From Hufsiella ginkgonis (GTDB taxonomy: Bacteria > Bacteroidota > Bacteroidia > Sphingobacteriales > Sphingobacteriaceae): a DNA stretch of 64,000 nt. A model generated the notes under the pieces. It saw nothing but the letters and a program-made list of their open reading frames with translations. It did no database searches and had not been told where the DNA came from. Within the stretch, counting starts at the first letter, position 1. Every line of letters starts with the position of its first letter. The stretch is taken from positions 653,988 through 717,987 of the forward strand of contig NZ_WVHS01000003.1 in the NCBI RefSeq assembly GCF_009834915.1. The letters run 5' to 3'. The position numbers were made by a program, and so were the translations under genes. Below are positions 27,755-36,681 of this stretch, piece after piece.

Positions 27755-28426
27755 ATGAAAGCAAAACCTAAACCTCATTCATATTTCTACCGTAACGGCC
27801 TTACGATCATATTCGGCAGTATTTTCCTGATCACGCTTATCGCCCAGGCATTTACGGGGTGGAAAGAACATAACCAGGAGCTTACCGAAGAACACGGAAA
27901 CAGCATTGCGTTTAGCACCTACCTGGCCAGCGGTCATTTTATTTCTGCCACATTCGAGAACTTCCAGAGCGAGTTCCTGCAGATGGCCCTATACGTGGTA
28001 TTAACGGTCGGTTTGCGCCAGAAAGGTTCCGCGGAATCTAAAAAGCTCGACGAGGAGGAGGAAGTGGACCGGGAACCCAAACCCTCGCCCGATGCGCCCT
28101 GGCCGGTGAGAAAGGGAGGCTGGATCCTTAAGTTATATAGCCAGTCATTATCGATCTGTTTTTTTGTCCTGTTCTTTGTAAGCTGGGCACTACACTTGTA
28201 TGGCAGCTGGCAGGATCATAATGTGAACCAGTTATTAAAACATTTACCACATGAGAGTATACTAACTTTCCTTTCAGAACCGACATTCTGGTTTGAAACC
28301 TTTCAAAACTGGCAAAGCGAGTTCTTATCGGTAGCATCAATTGTTTGGCTTACCATTTATCTCAGGCAGAAAGGCTCGCCGGAATCAAAACCGGTAGACG
28401 CCCCACATATGGAAACCGGTAAATAA
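27755..28426 (+). CDS. DUF6766-like membrane protein with internal duplication
   Basis: 223 residues. Four probable membrane segments are arranged as two similar halves. Each half has a helix (FGSIFLITLIAQAFTGW; FVLFFVSWALHLYGSW), then HN, then a motif of the form F/W-QSEFL followed by a helix and LRQKGS-ESK (LRQKGSAESK and LRQKGSPESK). A charged linker joins the halves at about 98-118. This matches proteins annotated DUF6766 in Bacteroidota and Proteobacteria. Function is unknown. Position beside the YciE-like gene suggests a general-stress role, by inference only. Confidence 0.85.
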   Translation: MKAKPKPHSYFYRNGLTIIFGSIFLITLIAQAFTGWKEHNQELTEEHGNSIAFSTYLASGHFISATFENFQSEFLQMALYVVLTVGLRQKGSAESKKLDEEEEVDREPKPSPDAPWPVRKGGWILKLYSQSLSICFFVLFFVSWALHLYGSWQDHNVNQLLKHLPHESILTFLSEPTFWFETFQNWQSEFLSVASIVWLTIYLRQKGSPESKPVDAPHMETGK

Positions 28427-28448
28427 AGATCGTTATGCCTTTGCCAGT

Positions 28449-29447
28449 CTAAACTTTTCCGCCGCCTTGCGCTTCGTAAATCTGCCCGGTAGAATAGCTT
28501 GCATCGCTGGCCGCCAGCTGTACATAGATGGATGCGAGTTCTGCGGGTTGGCCCGGCCTTCCTAACGCGGTGTTCCCCCCGAATTCTTTGAGCTTCTCCA
28601 TCGTTGCTCCGCCGCTTACCTGCAGGGGCGTCCAGATAGGTCCCGGAGCCACGCCATTTACGCGGATGCCTTTGGGCGCCAGTTGCTTACCCAACGATTT
28701 GGCGTAGTTGGCGTTTGCGGCTTTCGTTTGGGCGTAGTCGAACAAATCGGCGGTCGGTTGTTCAGCCTGTTCCGAGGTGGTAATAATAATAGCAGCCCCA
28801 GGCTTAAGATGCGGCAATGCCGCTTTCGTGATCCAGAAGGGGGCGTAAATATTCGTCTTCATGGTCCAGTCGAATTGTTCGGTGGAAATGTCGAGAATAG
28901 AAGCGTGGGTTTGCTGTCTTGCTGCGTTATTCACCAGGATATCCAGCCCCCCAAGCTCGCGCACCGCGGTTTCGACCAATTTTTGGCAAAAGGCCTCGTT
29001 ACGGATGTCGCCGGGTATAGCTATCGCTTTACGGCCGGCCTTTTTGATCAGTTGAATTACTTCCTGCGCATCGGGCTCCTCCTCCGGAAGGTAATTAATG
29101 GCTACATCCGCACCTTCCCGTGCATAAGCGATGGCGGCGGCACGGCCCATACCAGAATCGCCGCCCGTAATAAGCGCTTTGCGCCCGGCCAGGCGACCGC
29201 TTCCTTTATAGCTGGTCTCCCCGTGATCGGGTCTCGGGTCCATTTTTCCCGCCAGTGCCGGCCAGGGCTGGGTCTGAGCTTTGAAAGGAGGACGCGGGTA
29301 TTTCATTGAGGGATCCTCCAAAGCACGGGCCGCACTTAAAGAGTTTGTAGTATCGTTTGCAACAGCAAGCGAGGGCAGGCTGACCGCAGCCAGGCTGAGA
29401 CTTAACCCGCCGATAGCCTGTCGGCGGCTGATTTTTTGATCTTCCAT
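28449..29447 (-). CDS. SDR-family oxidoreductase with Tat-like signal
   Basis: 332 residues from the ATG at 29447, preferred over the one at 29459 because GGAGAA lies 6-7 nt upstream of it. The N-terminus has a twin-arginine-like signal (SRRQAIGGLSLSL) ending near LAVA. The classical Rossmann domain begins at about residue 85 with the glycine motif TGGDSGMGRA, then NNAA, the catalytic TTS plus YAQTK (Tyr-x-x-x-Lys), and PGPIWTPL. It resembles general-stress SDRs such as YdaD/YghA. Its substrate is unknown. An exported nicotinamide-dependent enzyme would be odd because the cofactor is cytoplasmic; cofactor-loaded export by Tat is possible. Confidence 0.9.
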   Translation of the reverse strand: MEDQKISRRQAIGGLSLSLAAVSLPSLAVANDTTNSLSAARALEDPSMKYPRPPFKAQTQPWPALAGKMDPRPDHGETSYKGSGRLAGRKALITGGDSGMGRAAAIAYAREGADVAINYLPEEEPDAQEVIQLIKKAGRKAIAIPGDIRNEAFCQKLVETAVRELGGLDILVNNAARQQTHASILDISTEQFDWTMKTNIYAPFWITKAALPHLKPGAAIIITTSEQAEQPTADLFDYAQTKAANANYAKSLGKQLAPKGIRVNGVAPGPIWTPLQVSGGATMEKLKEFGGNTALGRPGQPAELASIYVQLAASDASYSTGQIYEAQGGGKV

Positions 29448-29722
29448 ATAGTTCTCCATTCGGTAATTGTATCAATAGTTCGTGCCCGGTACCGGTTCCA
29501 GATTCCAGCCATCGTTTTTAATACAAAAAATTCATCGGGGAAGTTTTAGGGAGTTGAAAAAATGTAGCCGTTAATGCTGTTCAATCCTCGCAGGCAGCAG
29601 CCCTCTACATGTTGGTTGGCACACCTGGTAATAAACTTTTAAGGGTTTGTGTTGTTATGTACGTGATCCACCATTCCCCGAAAACATCTGTTTGGCTTAA
29701 TAGCGACTAAGAGACCATCATT

Positions 29723-31684
29723 ATGGATACTGATTCTTTGCACGAATTATTCACGTTCAAATCAATTTTTGAAGGCTTGGAGGATGCGGTCATATGCCAC
29801 GATCTGGATCAGAACATAAGCAATTGGAACCCTGCTGCAGAGCGTCTCTTCGGATATACAAAAAAAGAAATGATGGGCAAAACCATTTTTTCGTTAATGT
29901 CGCCGGAGTACCACACGGAGCAGGAACAAATGATTAAAGATCTGCTCCAGGGCGGTGCCGTAAATCACTTTTATACCGTTCGGAGGGCACGAACAGGTAA
30001 GCAGATACCGGTATTCCTGACACTTTCGCCTATTCGCGATAAAAATGAAAACATCATCGGTGTGTCGCAGATCGTCCGTAATGTTACCAAAGAAAAAGAG
30101 ACGGAACAGCAGCAGGCCGTATGGTCGGCAATAATAGAGGGATCTGAGGATGCCGTTATAAGTAAGACGCTGGACGGAATTATTATCACCTGGAACAAGG
30201 GCGCAGAAAATATTTTCGGTTATACGGAGAAGGAGGCTATAGGTAAGCACATTTCGTTATTGATAGCACCCGACCGGCTTGCAGAAGAGGACCGCATCAT
30301 TGCGAGTATTAAAAGAGGGGAGAAAGTAGACCATTATCAGACAGTAAGGATTCGCAAGGACGGTGCCGAGCTGCAGGTATCGTTAACCGTGTCTCCGATT
30401 CGCGACGGCGACGGCGAGATCATTGGCGCTTCCAAGATAGCCCGCGATATTACGGCCTACATCCAGGCAGAACAAGCGCTTGAAAAAAAAGCGAAGCAGC
30501 TATTGATCCTTAATTCGATAGGTAAAAATATCAGCGAGAAGTTAGATGTAAATGCCATTTTGCAAAAAGTCACTGATGCTACCACTAACCTTACAGGTGC
30601 CGCTTTCGGGGCGTTCTTCTATAATAAGGTCAACAGTGAAGGAGAATCTTACATGCTGTATACCTTGTCAGGTGTGCCACGCGAAGCATTCGCCGAATTC
30701 CCGATGCCCCGCAACACTGCGGTGTTCCATGCTACTTTTAGCGGAGAGGGCGTGGTAAGGGCAGATGATATTACAAAAGACCCAAGGTATGGGAAAAACG
30801 ACCCGCACTTCGGCATGCCCAAAGGTCACTTGCCGGTGGTTAGCTACCTGGCGGTGCCTGTCTTATCCTCTTCCGGCACTGTTATCGGCGGGTTGTTTTT
30901 CGGACATCCTCAACCAGGCGTATTTTTGGAAGAGCACGAGGATATGGTAGTGAACGTTGCTTCCCAGGCAGCCATAGCCCTGGACAACTCCAAGCTGTTT
31001 GAAGAAGTTTCGGAACTTAGCAGAAAGAAGGACGAATTTATCGCTCTTGCTGCCCACGAATTAAAAACGCCGCTAACCTCGATGAGCGGTTTTCTCCAGA
31101 TTCTTCAAAAAAACGACCTGGAGGGCATAAATAAGATGTTCGTCGAAAAGTCGGTCCGCCAACTGGAAAAGCTTACCGTACTTGTTAATGATCTTTTTGA
31201 TATCTCGAAGGTACAGGCAGGGAAGCTGCAATTCAATTTCGAGCTATTTGATCTTTCCTTACTTATCGAAGAGATCTGTGAGACTTTCAAACATTCCGTA
31301 CCCGGGCGTGAATTTATAACCGTTTTAGAGCCGCGGCTCATCGTAAAAGGCGACAAAATGAGGATGGAACAGGTAATTACCAACCTGGTTGCCAATGCGG
31401 TTAAATATGCACCCGGTTCGCCGAAAATCGATATAACTGCGGCTGGCAAACAAAATGAAATAATTGTTTGTGTTAAAGATTACGGTCCGGGAATCAGCAG
31501 GGAAAACCAGGCTTATATATTTACCCAGTTCTACAGGGTGACGAACGACGAGCACCATGTTTCAGGTTTAGGCCTCGGTCTTTATATCACCAGGGAGATC
31601 ATCAAGCGCCATGGCGGCAGAATTTGGGTAGAAAGTGAGCCGGGAAATGGTGCATCATTCATATTTGCCGTTCCCCAGGCATAA
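29723..31684 (+). CDS. PAS-PAS-GAF sensor histidine kinase
   Basis: 653 residues with no membrane helix. Two PAS/PAC units cover about 8-130 and 135-255, each with the W-N-x-x-A/G-E-x-x-F-G-Y-T segment (SNWNPAAERLFGYTKKEM; ITWNKGAENIFGYTEKEA). A GAF domain covers about 265-425 (SYLAVPVLSSSGTVIGGLFF). HisKA follows with ALAAHELKTPLTSMSGFL (His445), then HATPase (VITNLVANAVKYAP, VKDYGPGI, GLGLGLYITREIIKRHGG). The GAF has no phytochrome-type Cys that I can place. A receiver gene begins 33 nt downstream and is the obvious partner. Confidence 0.95.
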   Translation: MDTDSLHELFTFKSIFEGLEDAVICHDLDQNISNWNPAAERLFGYTKKEMMGKTIFSLMSPEYHTEQEQMIKDLLQGGAVNHFYTVRRARTGKQIPVFLTLSPIRDKNENIIGVSQIVRNVTKEKETEQQQAVWSAIIEGSEDAVISKTLDGIIITWNKGAENIFGYTEKEAIGKHISLLIAPDRLAEEDRIIASIKRGEKVDHYQTVRIRKDGAELQVSLTVSPIRDGDGEIIGASKIARDITAYIQAEQALEKKAKQLLILNSIGKNISEKLDVNAILQKVTDATTNLTGAAFGAFFYNKVNSEGESYMLYTLSGVPREAFAEFPMPRNTAVFHATFSGEGVVRADDITKDPRYGKNDPHFGMPKGHLPVVSYLAVPVLSSSGTVIGGLFFGHPQPGVFLEEHEDMVVNVASQAAIALDNSKLFEEVSELSRKKDEFIALAAHELKTPLTSMSGFLQILQKNDLEGINKMFVEKSVRQLEKLTVLVNDLFDISKVQAGKLQFNFELFDLSLLIEEICETFKHSVPGREFITVLEPRLIVKGDKMRMEQVITNLVANAVKYAPGSPKIDITAAGKQNEIIVCVKDYGPGISRENQAYIFTQFYRVTNDEHHVSGLGLGLYITREIIKRHGGRIWVESEPGNGASFIFAVPQA

Positions 31685-31717
31685 TAATTGTTACGGTTGA
31701 ATAACCCAATTTATTTT

Positions 31718-32077
31718 ATGCGCGGTAAAGTAGTGTATGTTTTAGAAGATGATGCTGACATCAGCGACCTTATAGCCTATATATTATGCGAAGCGGGCTA
31801 TAACGTGGAGCAGTGTGGAACTGTACGTAAATTTAATGAAGTGGTCACCAGGAGCTTGCCGGACATTTTTATCCTCGACGTCCTCTTGCCTGACGGAAAC
31901 GGCCTGGAAATATGTAAGCAGCTGAGAACAGACCCGGTAACTCGCAACATCCCTGTATTAATGATGTCGGCCAATAAAACCAGGCGGGATATAGAGTCGT
32001 TCGGGTGCGCCGTGGATTTTATAAGCAAACCGTTTAATATTGATCATTTCCGGCAGAGGGTGGATCAATACGTATAA
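31718..32077 (+). CDS. Single-domain response regulator (receiver only)
   Basis: 119 residues from the ATG at 31718. The TTG at 31688 would add ten residues that do not fit the fold, since MRGKVVYVLEDDADI is the normal receiver start. The acidic pair is ED/DD, the phospho-acceptor Asp lies in FILDVLLPDG, a Ser lies in MMSANK, and the conserved Lys is in ISKPF. It follows the PAS-PAS-GAF kinase with a 33-nt gap, so the two probably form an operon and a signalling pair. With no output domain it must act by protein contact. Confidence 0.93.
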   Translation: MRGKVVYVLEDDADISDLIAYILCEAGYNVEQCGTVRKFNEVVTRSLPDIFILDVLLPDGNGLEICKQLRTDPVTRNIPVLMMSANKTRRDIESFGCAVDFISKPFNIDHFRQRVDQYV

Positions 32078-32099
32078 TACGCTCCGGATTATATAAGGG

Positions 32100-32498
32100 C
32101 TACCTGGACGGCAGGTTCGGCCCTGCCGGGGAAGCTCTCATGGCATAAATTGAGTCGACGATAAATTCCGTAAACCCCCTCCATGGTAAAGTATGATGGT
32201 ATTCTTTGTAATGAAGGTCGAAATCTTTGCCTGAATTTTTCATCAGGATATCTGCTATCCGGGCATCGCTTACGGAGAATTTAAATTCATAGGATTGCAC
32301 GGATCCGGGAGCCCCGGAACGCAACCCGTTCTGTATTAATTTACCTTCATTAGTTTTAAATATATTGCCTTTACGCACCAGGTAGTTTAGCTGGCCGGAT
32401 TTGACGCCTTCACCAAAGACATAGTAATAACGGTAATATATGATCGCGCTCAATATCACGACCAATACCAACCCTGCAATCCAGGCAACTTTTTTCAT
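32100..32498 (-). CDS. Small membrane-anchored protein of unknown function
   Basis: 132 residues from the ATG at 32498 (MKKVAWIAGLVLVVILSAII). The ATG at 32519 would add seven residues ahead of a normal basic signal-anchor. After the membrane helix comes a compact soluble domain with GEGVKSGQLNYLVRKGNIFK, YEFKFSVSDARIAD and LHYKEYHHTLPWRG. Homologues in Bacteroidota are often labelled 6-phosphogluconate dehydrogenase, but nothing in this short sequence supports such an enzyme. Function unknown; probably periplasmic-facing. Confidence 0.82.
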   Translation of the reverse strand: MKKVAWIAGLVLVVILSAIIYYRYYYVFGEGVKSGQLNYLVRKGNIFKTNEGKLIQNGLRSGAPGSVQSYEFKFSVSDARIADILMKNSGKDFDLHYKEYHHTLPWRGFTEFIVDSIYAMRASPAGPNLPSR

Positions 32499-32654
32499 GT
32501 GCAGTAATTTATAGTGCAACTCACGGAATTCCCTGTAAGAATAGTATGATGCGCTCTTTTGTTTGAGTGATAATATAAACAGAGACCTATCGCGTTTATT
32601 TCATTACTATTATACCCGGGGCGGTCGCTATTCCTGCATTCGCCGATAACGGCG

Positions 32655-34184
32655 TTAACCCGCTTGTTTCAGGAATTGCCTGCGTTGCATGATCTTCTGA
32701 ACCAGCATCCTGAGCTTGGATCTATAATCCTGGTGAAGCCATTCGGTGTAATTCTTGGTAACCCGGCCCAGGCATTTGGCGTACTGTTTCACCCGCCAGC
32801 CGATCTCCTTATCCAGTTCATCCGTAAGCAAAAACGCTTCACTGACCGTATCGCTGTTATCCGCGCACATCAGCGCATGCTGACGGATAGAATCCCTGAT
32901 CACGATCCTGGGTTTTATTCCGTTATCTACAGCATCCTGGTAAGCCTGCTGGATGTCGAAACTTAGCTGCAGGCTATTCGGAAATTTGGTCCGCATATCT
33001 GAAGGGAGGTTATGCGACTCAAATCCCGTTTTGCTGTGCAGGGCCTCATAGAATGCTTCAGGATGACGAAATACCTGGTGCCAGTCGATAGGATCGCTCC
33101 ACGCGCCGAAACGATCGTGGTTGTTGCCCAGGTCGATAATGTTAAACGTTTTCTTTTGCGGCAGCCGCCTGGAGCCTCTCCCGATCATCTGGTGGTAAAG
33201 CGTAAGCGAGGTAGTGGCCCGGTTAAGGATCACTGTTTGTACCGTAGGCTCATCAAAGCCGGTGGTAAGTATAGATACGGATGTTAAAATAGCGCCCTTC
33301 GTCTTTTTGAACCATTTAAGGATTTCCGCACGCGCTGCTGCCGGCGTATGGTTATCCAGGTGTCTTACCGGGTAACCGGCGTCTTCAAACAATTTACATA
33401 CGTTCCGGGAAGTGAAGATACCGTTGTTAAAGATCAGCGTTTTCCTTTTTTTGGAATGCGACTCATAGGCGTGTAAGAGCAGCTCGAGCATGGCAGGCGA
33501 AGAATATAATTCATCGGAAGTACTTACCGTGAAGTCGCCATTCAGTCCTGTTTTGAGTGTATTCAACTCTACGTCGTAGCGCCAGGTTTTCGGTTTAGCA
33601 AGGAAACCCTGTTCGATCAGCGAACCGATATTTTCGCCAACGATCAGCTCGTCGTAATTTTTATACATCGGCCGGTTAATATCAGAACTGAACGGCGTTG
33701 CGGTAACCCCGATCACCGCTGCGCCTGTAAACCTGCCAAGCAGTTTGTGGAACGAGTTATGATGCGCCTCGTCGATGATCACCAGGCCCACATCGTTTGT
33801 AGTAAATAATCCTTCCCTGATCCTGTTTTTCAGGGTTTCGACCATGGCGACATAGCACTGGTGTTTTTCGCGCCCGCTTATCACTTTTACCTGGCTGTTG
33901 ATCACTTTATTGGTGATACCCAGGTTTTTTAGCGTAGCCGATGTTTGATTGCACAACTCCACCCGGTGGGTAAGAACGACCACTTTCCGTTGATACTGTC
34001 TGATAAACCGGTCGGCTATTGCCGAAAAGATCCGGGTTTTCCCGCCGCCGGTAGGTAACTGGTATAACAAGCGGCGGTTTCCTGCACAGCGCTCCAGTGT
34101 ATCAAATAACGTGTTAATGTCTGTTTCCTGGTAACCATACAGGCTGGAGTCTTTTACTACATTGAGGTTGTTGTGCTGTTCCAT
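32655..34184 (-). CDS. DEAH-box superfamily 2 helicase
   Basis: 509 residues. Motif I is LPTGGGKT (43-50), motif II DEAH (138-141), motif III TATPFS, and the C-terminal RecA lobe carries TLIFNNGIFTSRN and motif VI HQMIGRGSRR. It is a type III restriction-subunit/ResIII-like helicase that should translocate on nucleic acid using ATP. It stands alone: no methylase, nuclease or other defence gene is nearby, so a defence role is not supported. A role in DNA or RNA repair remodelling is possible. The C-terminal 120 residues have no recognised domain. Confidence 0.92.
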   Translation of the reverse strand: MEQHNNLNVVKDSSLYGYQETDINTLFDTLERCAGNRRLLYQLPTGGGKTRIFSAIADRFIRQYQRKVVVLTHRVELCNQTSATLKNLGITNKVINSQVKVISGREKHQCYVAMVETLKNRIREGLFTTNDVGLVIIDEAHHNSFHKLLGRFTGAAVIGVTATPFSSDINRPMYKNYDELIVGENIGSLIEQGFLAKPKTWRYDVELNTLKTGLNGDFTVSTSDELYSSPAMLELLLHAYESHSKKRKTLIFNNGIFTSRNVCKLFEDAGYPVRHLDNHTPAAARAEILKWFKKTKGAILTSVSILTTGFDEPTVQTVILNRATTSLTLYHQMIGRGSRRLPQKKTFNIIDLGNNHDRFGAWSDPIDWHQVFRHPEAFYEALHSKTGFESHNLPSDMRTKFPNSLQLSFDIQQAYQDAVDNGIKPRIVIRDSIRQHALMCADNSDTVSEAFLLTDELDKEIGWRVKQYAKCLGRVTKNYTEWLHQDYRSKLRMLVQKIMQRRQFLKQAG

Positions 34185-34372
34185 TTACCGCTTAAAGCTT
34201 ATTCGGGCGATAACTAGCAAAAAGACTGCCAATGAGCCGGCACGACATCGTTAAATAGATGTTTAACCATTGATAAAAATATTATTATTCTTAAAACATT
34301 TACCCGCAATAATCTTTCTTAGTCAGCAGGCATCTGTAAAATACTTATCTATCACTTAACCTAAAACTCAAC

Positions 34373-35005
34373 ATGGCCGAACTGGAAGTTCAACCCAAGC
34401 GCTCAGGATCCTGGTGGATCTGGCTCTTACTCGCATTGATTGCGCTGGCGATCTTATTTTTTCTTTTTAAAGGCTGCAACACCGGTACTACCGCTACCGG
34501 GTCAGGCGATTCTATACAGGCAGACAGCAGCGGAGTGGTAGCCGCAACCGGTCCCAATTGGGATAACGTCGATTTCAATTCTCCCGCAACCTCGTATGAG
34601 GAGGTGACCGATGCCGATATCGTGGTAACCGGTAACGACCGGTATACGATCTATTCCCTGGGCGAAAACATCCTGTTCGGACCTGATCAGTCTACGCTGC
34701 AGCCTGGTGCTGAAGCTAAGCTGAAGATGGTCGCTACCTCCCTTGAAAGACGATTTAAAGGCGCTTCGATCGGGGTTTACGGAAGTGCTGATTCCACAGG
34801 GACTAAAGGCCACAACCTGGCGATCGGCGCGGAACGTGCTGAGGCGGTGAAGAACTGGCTTACCCGAAACGGGGTAACGGCCGACAAAATCTCCGTGCAC
34901 TCGCTGGGCGAATCTGAACCGGTAAGCAGCAACGCTACCGCATCGGGAAGAAAACAAAACAGGAACGTACAGATCGTAGCCTTTTCGGAAGGCACAAACC
35001 AATAA
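34373..35005 (+). CDS. OmpA-family protein with N-terminal membrane anchor
   Basis: 210 residues. A short cytoplasmic tail precedes a single membrane helix (about 13-33, WWIWLLLALIALAILFFLF). A Ser/Thr-rich linker and an OmpA C-terminal peptidoglycan-binding domain follow at about 95-208 (ILFGPDQSTLQPGAEAKL, GVYGSADSTGTKGHNLAIGA, ERAEAVKNWL). It would tie the inner membrane to peptidoglycan. It heads a four-gene plus-strand operon (gaps of 6, 16 and 4 nt) ending in a strong terminator at 36599. Confidence 0.93.
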   Translation: MAELEVQPKRSGSWWIWLLLALIALAILFFLFKGCNTGTTATGSGDSIQADSSGVVAATGPNWDNVDFNSPATSYEEVTDADIVVTGNDRYTIYSLGENILFGPDQSTLQPGAEAKLKMVATSLERRFKGASIGVYGSADSTGTKGHNLAIGAERAEAVKNWLTRNGVTADKISVHSLGESEPVSSNATASGRKQNRNVQIVAFSEGTNQ

Positions 35006-35011
35006 ACAAAT

Positions 35012-35644
35012 ATGGAAGAGCATGTAACAAATAATCCCCGCCTGGAAGAACTGGGCGGGAGCGATTTCGAGATCAAAGACGGACAGCCCGACGTACGCGG
35101 CTGGGAAGTAAAAGATGAAACAGGAATGAAAATCGGCGATGTCGAAGACCTGCTGTTTGATCCTTCATCACGCAAGGTCCGTTACCTGGTGGTAGATACG
35201 GATGAAAGCGACCTCGAGCGGCCTGACGACAATAACCTCGTGCTCATCCCTATCGGGCTGGCCGAACTGCATGAAAGCGAAGACGAGGTTATCCTTCCGG
35301 GAATATTGCCGGAACAACTAGTGGCATTGCCGCCCTATGAGGCGGGAAACGTAACACCTGTTTTTGAGGCGCAAACCCGCAGCATCCTGATCGGAGCGGC
35401 AGTAGGGGATACGCTGGCGCACATCGACGATGACTTTTATAGTCACACGCACTTTGATGAAGAAAAGTTCTATGGTTCACGAATGGCCAACGTGCCGGTA
35501 GAGGAGAACTTTGAAAACGATGCCGCCATGGCAAATGAAGAAACGATCATCATCCCCGAACCGGAAGAAGGGGAGCCCTCACCACAGGAAAGGTATCCAA
35601 ACTCCGCCCAGGAGCGTGACGAAGATAAAAAAGACCTATTTTAA
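35012..35644 (+). CDS. PRC-barrel domain protein with acidic tail
   Basis: 210 residues. A PRC-barrel-like domain lies at about 28-100 (DVRGWEVKDETGMKIGDVED, LLFDPSSRKVRYLVVDTDE), as in many stress-associated PRC/DUF2171-type proteins. The second half has a Y-S-H-T-H region and an acidic, Pro/Glu-rich tail (EPEEGEPSPQERYPN). Second gene of the OmpA operon. PRC barrels bind other proteins or RNA; the partner here is unknown. Homologues in this phylum occur with YihY and YciE-like genes. Confidence 0.88.
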   Translation: MEEHVTNNPRLEELGGSDFEIKDGQPDVRGWEVKDETGMKIGDVEDLLFDPSSRKVRYLVVDTDESDLERPDDNNLVLIPIGLAELHESEDEVILPGILPEQLVALPPYEAGNVTPVFEAQTRSILIGAAVGDTLAHIDDDFYSHTHFDEEKFYGSRMANVPVEENFENDAAMANEETIIIPEPEEGEPSPQERYPNSAQERDEDKKDLF

Positions 35645-35660
35645 TCAATCTGTTTTCGAT

Positions 35661-36041
35661 ATGAAAAACGTAAAATTACACTTAAGTGCAGCCTGCATGG
35701 CGCTTTTCATGCTGGTTTCATGCAGCGGCGGCGCGGCAAAGAAGCTGGCCAAAACCTGGACCGTAAGTAATATTCAAACGGCAACCGCCTTACCCGATTC
35801 AGTCACCAGCAAAATGCTCGCCGGTTCGGAAATGGCCTTCACGGGTGACGGAAACTATAACGTAACCGGCGGTATCGGAGCCGACCAGGGAACGTATACC
35901 GTAGACAAAGATGCAAAAAATCTCTCGACTACTTCGACTGCGGGAAAAGAGAACGCGGTGTATACGATTGAAAAGCTTACCGATGATGAGCTGGTATTAA
36001 AAAACCAGGGCAATACCATTACTTGTACCGCTAAAAAATAA
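35661..36041 (+). CDS. Lipocalin-like lipoprotein
   Basis: 126 residues from the ATG at 35661, chosen because it begins a lipoprotein signal (MKNVKLHLSAAC, lipobox LVSC, Cys21); a longer frame starting at 35511 only overlaps the upstream gene. The mature part is a small beta-rich domain (MAFTGDGNYNVTGGIGADQG, TYTVDKDAKNLSTTSTAG, YTIEKLTDDELVLKNQGN) of the lipocalin-like/DUF4488-type fold. Ligand unknown. Third gene of the OmpA operon. Confidence 0.85.
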   Translation: MKNVKLHLSAACMALFMLVSCSGGAAKKLAKTWTVSNIQTATALPDSVTSKMLAGSEMAFTGDGNYNVTGGIGADQGTYTVDKDAKNLSTTSTAGKENAVYTIEKLTDDELVLKNQGNTITCTAKK

Positions 36042-36045
36042 CGCC

Positions 36046-36495
36046 ATGGGATTGTTTGACGAAGTAAACAAAGCAGTTGTAAACCAGCAACAGGTTAACG
36101 ACTATGCCGCACTGCTGCAGAAAAGCGGTATTACCGTTACGAACCTCAAAGCAGTGAACGCGGGAGGAAAACTGACGGTTTCTGGTGTCGTAGCGGATAT
36201 GCAGAGCGCGGAGAAGGCCGTAGAATTGTTAAAGACACAGGCAGGCGTGACCGAAGTAGTCAACCTGCTGGAAATGGAAGATCTGACGGCTAAAAATATC
36301 AAAATGCGTGTAGCCACTAATGAGTCTAACCTGAACATCCGGAAAGGCCCGGGAACGGAGTTCGAAATAGTGGGAAAAGCGGCACATAACTCAACCGTGC
36401 AGTTGATCAAGCGGATGTATAACGACTGGTACTATATTAAAACGGAACAGGGCGTGGAGGGATTTTCCGCTAAGAATTATCTCCAGCAGGTATAG
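36046..36495 (+). CDS. BON and SH3 domain protein
   Basis: 149 residues. A BON-like domain at about 12-80 (NDYAALLQKSGITVTNLKAV, LTVSGVVADMQSAEKAVELL, GVTEVVNLLE) precedes a bacterial SH3 domain at about 88-147 (NESNLNIRKGPGTEFEIVGK, WYYIKTEQGVEGFSAKNYL). No signal peptide is seen, so it may be cytoplasmic, like the E. coli potassium-sensing Kbp (BON-LysM), which has a similar start (GLFDEVN). This one has SH3 where Kbp has LysM. Last gene of the OmpA operon; a terminator follows. Confidence 0.88.
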   Translation: MGLFDEVNKAVVNQQQVNDYAALLQKSGITVTNLKAVNAGGKLTVSGVVADMQSAEKAVELLKTQAGVTEVVNLLEMEDLTAKNIKMRVATNESNLNIRKGPGTEFEIVGKAAHNSTVQLIKRMYNDWYYIKTEQGVEGFSAKNYLQQV

Positions 36496-36598
36496 GAACG
36501 GAGTTGCATGAATTGACAGGTTAAATCTATCTGCAGAGCCTTACAATGGACAACAAAACAAAAGATGGTTTCCCTCATAGGACCTGATCATCGTTCAG

Positions 36599-36625
36599 GC
36601 CCGCTGCGCACGCAGCGGGCTTTTT
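36599..36625 (+). terminator. Strong rho-independent terminator
   Basis: Stem GCCCGCTGCG / CGCAGCGGGC, 2-nt loop, TTTTT tail, about 100 nt after the BON-SH3 stop codon. Confidence 0.9.
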
Positions 36626-36681
36626 CATGATTGCCGGCACTTCTATCCGCAACTATATCCGTAATTCACAAAAAACCAACA

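Noticed and set aside
31688-31717. TTG start for the receiver at 31718
   Set aside because: The ten added residues lie outside the receiver fold and an ATG follows in frame.
32100-32498. Annotation as 6-phosphogluconate dehydrogenase
   Set aside because: The protein is 132 residues with no Rossmann fold or dehydrogenase motif; this name looks like an inherited mislabel.
32655-34184. Defence-system helicase
   Set aside because: No methylase, nuclease or other defence gene neighbours it.
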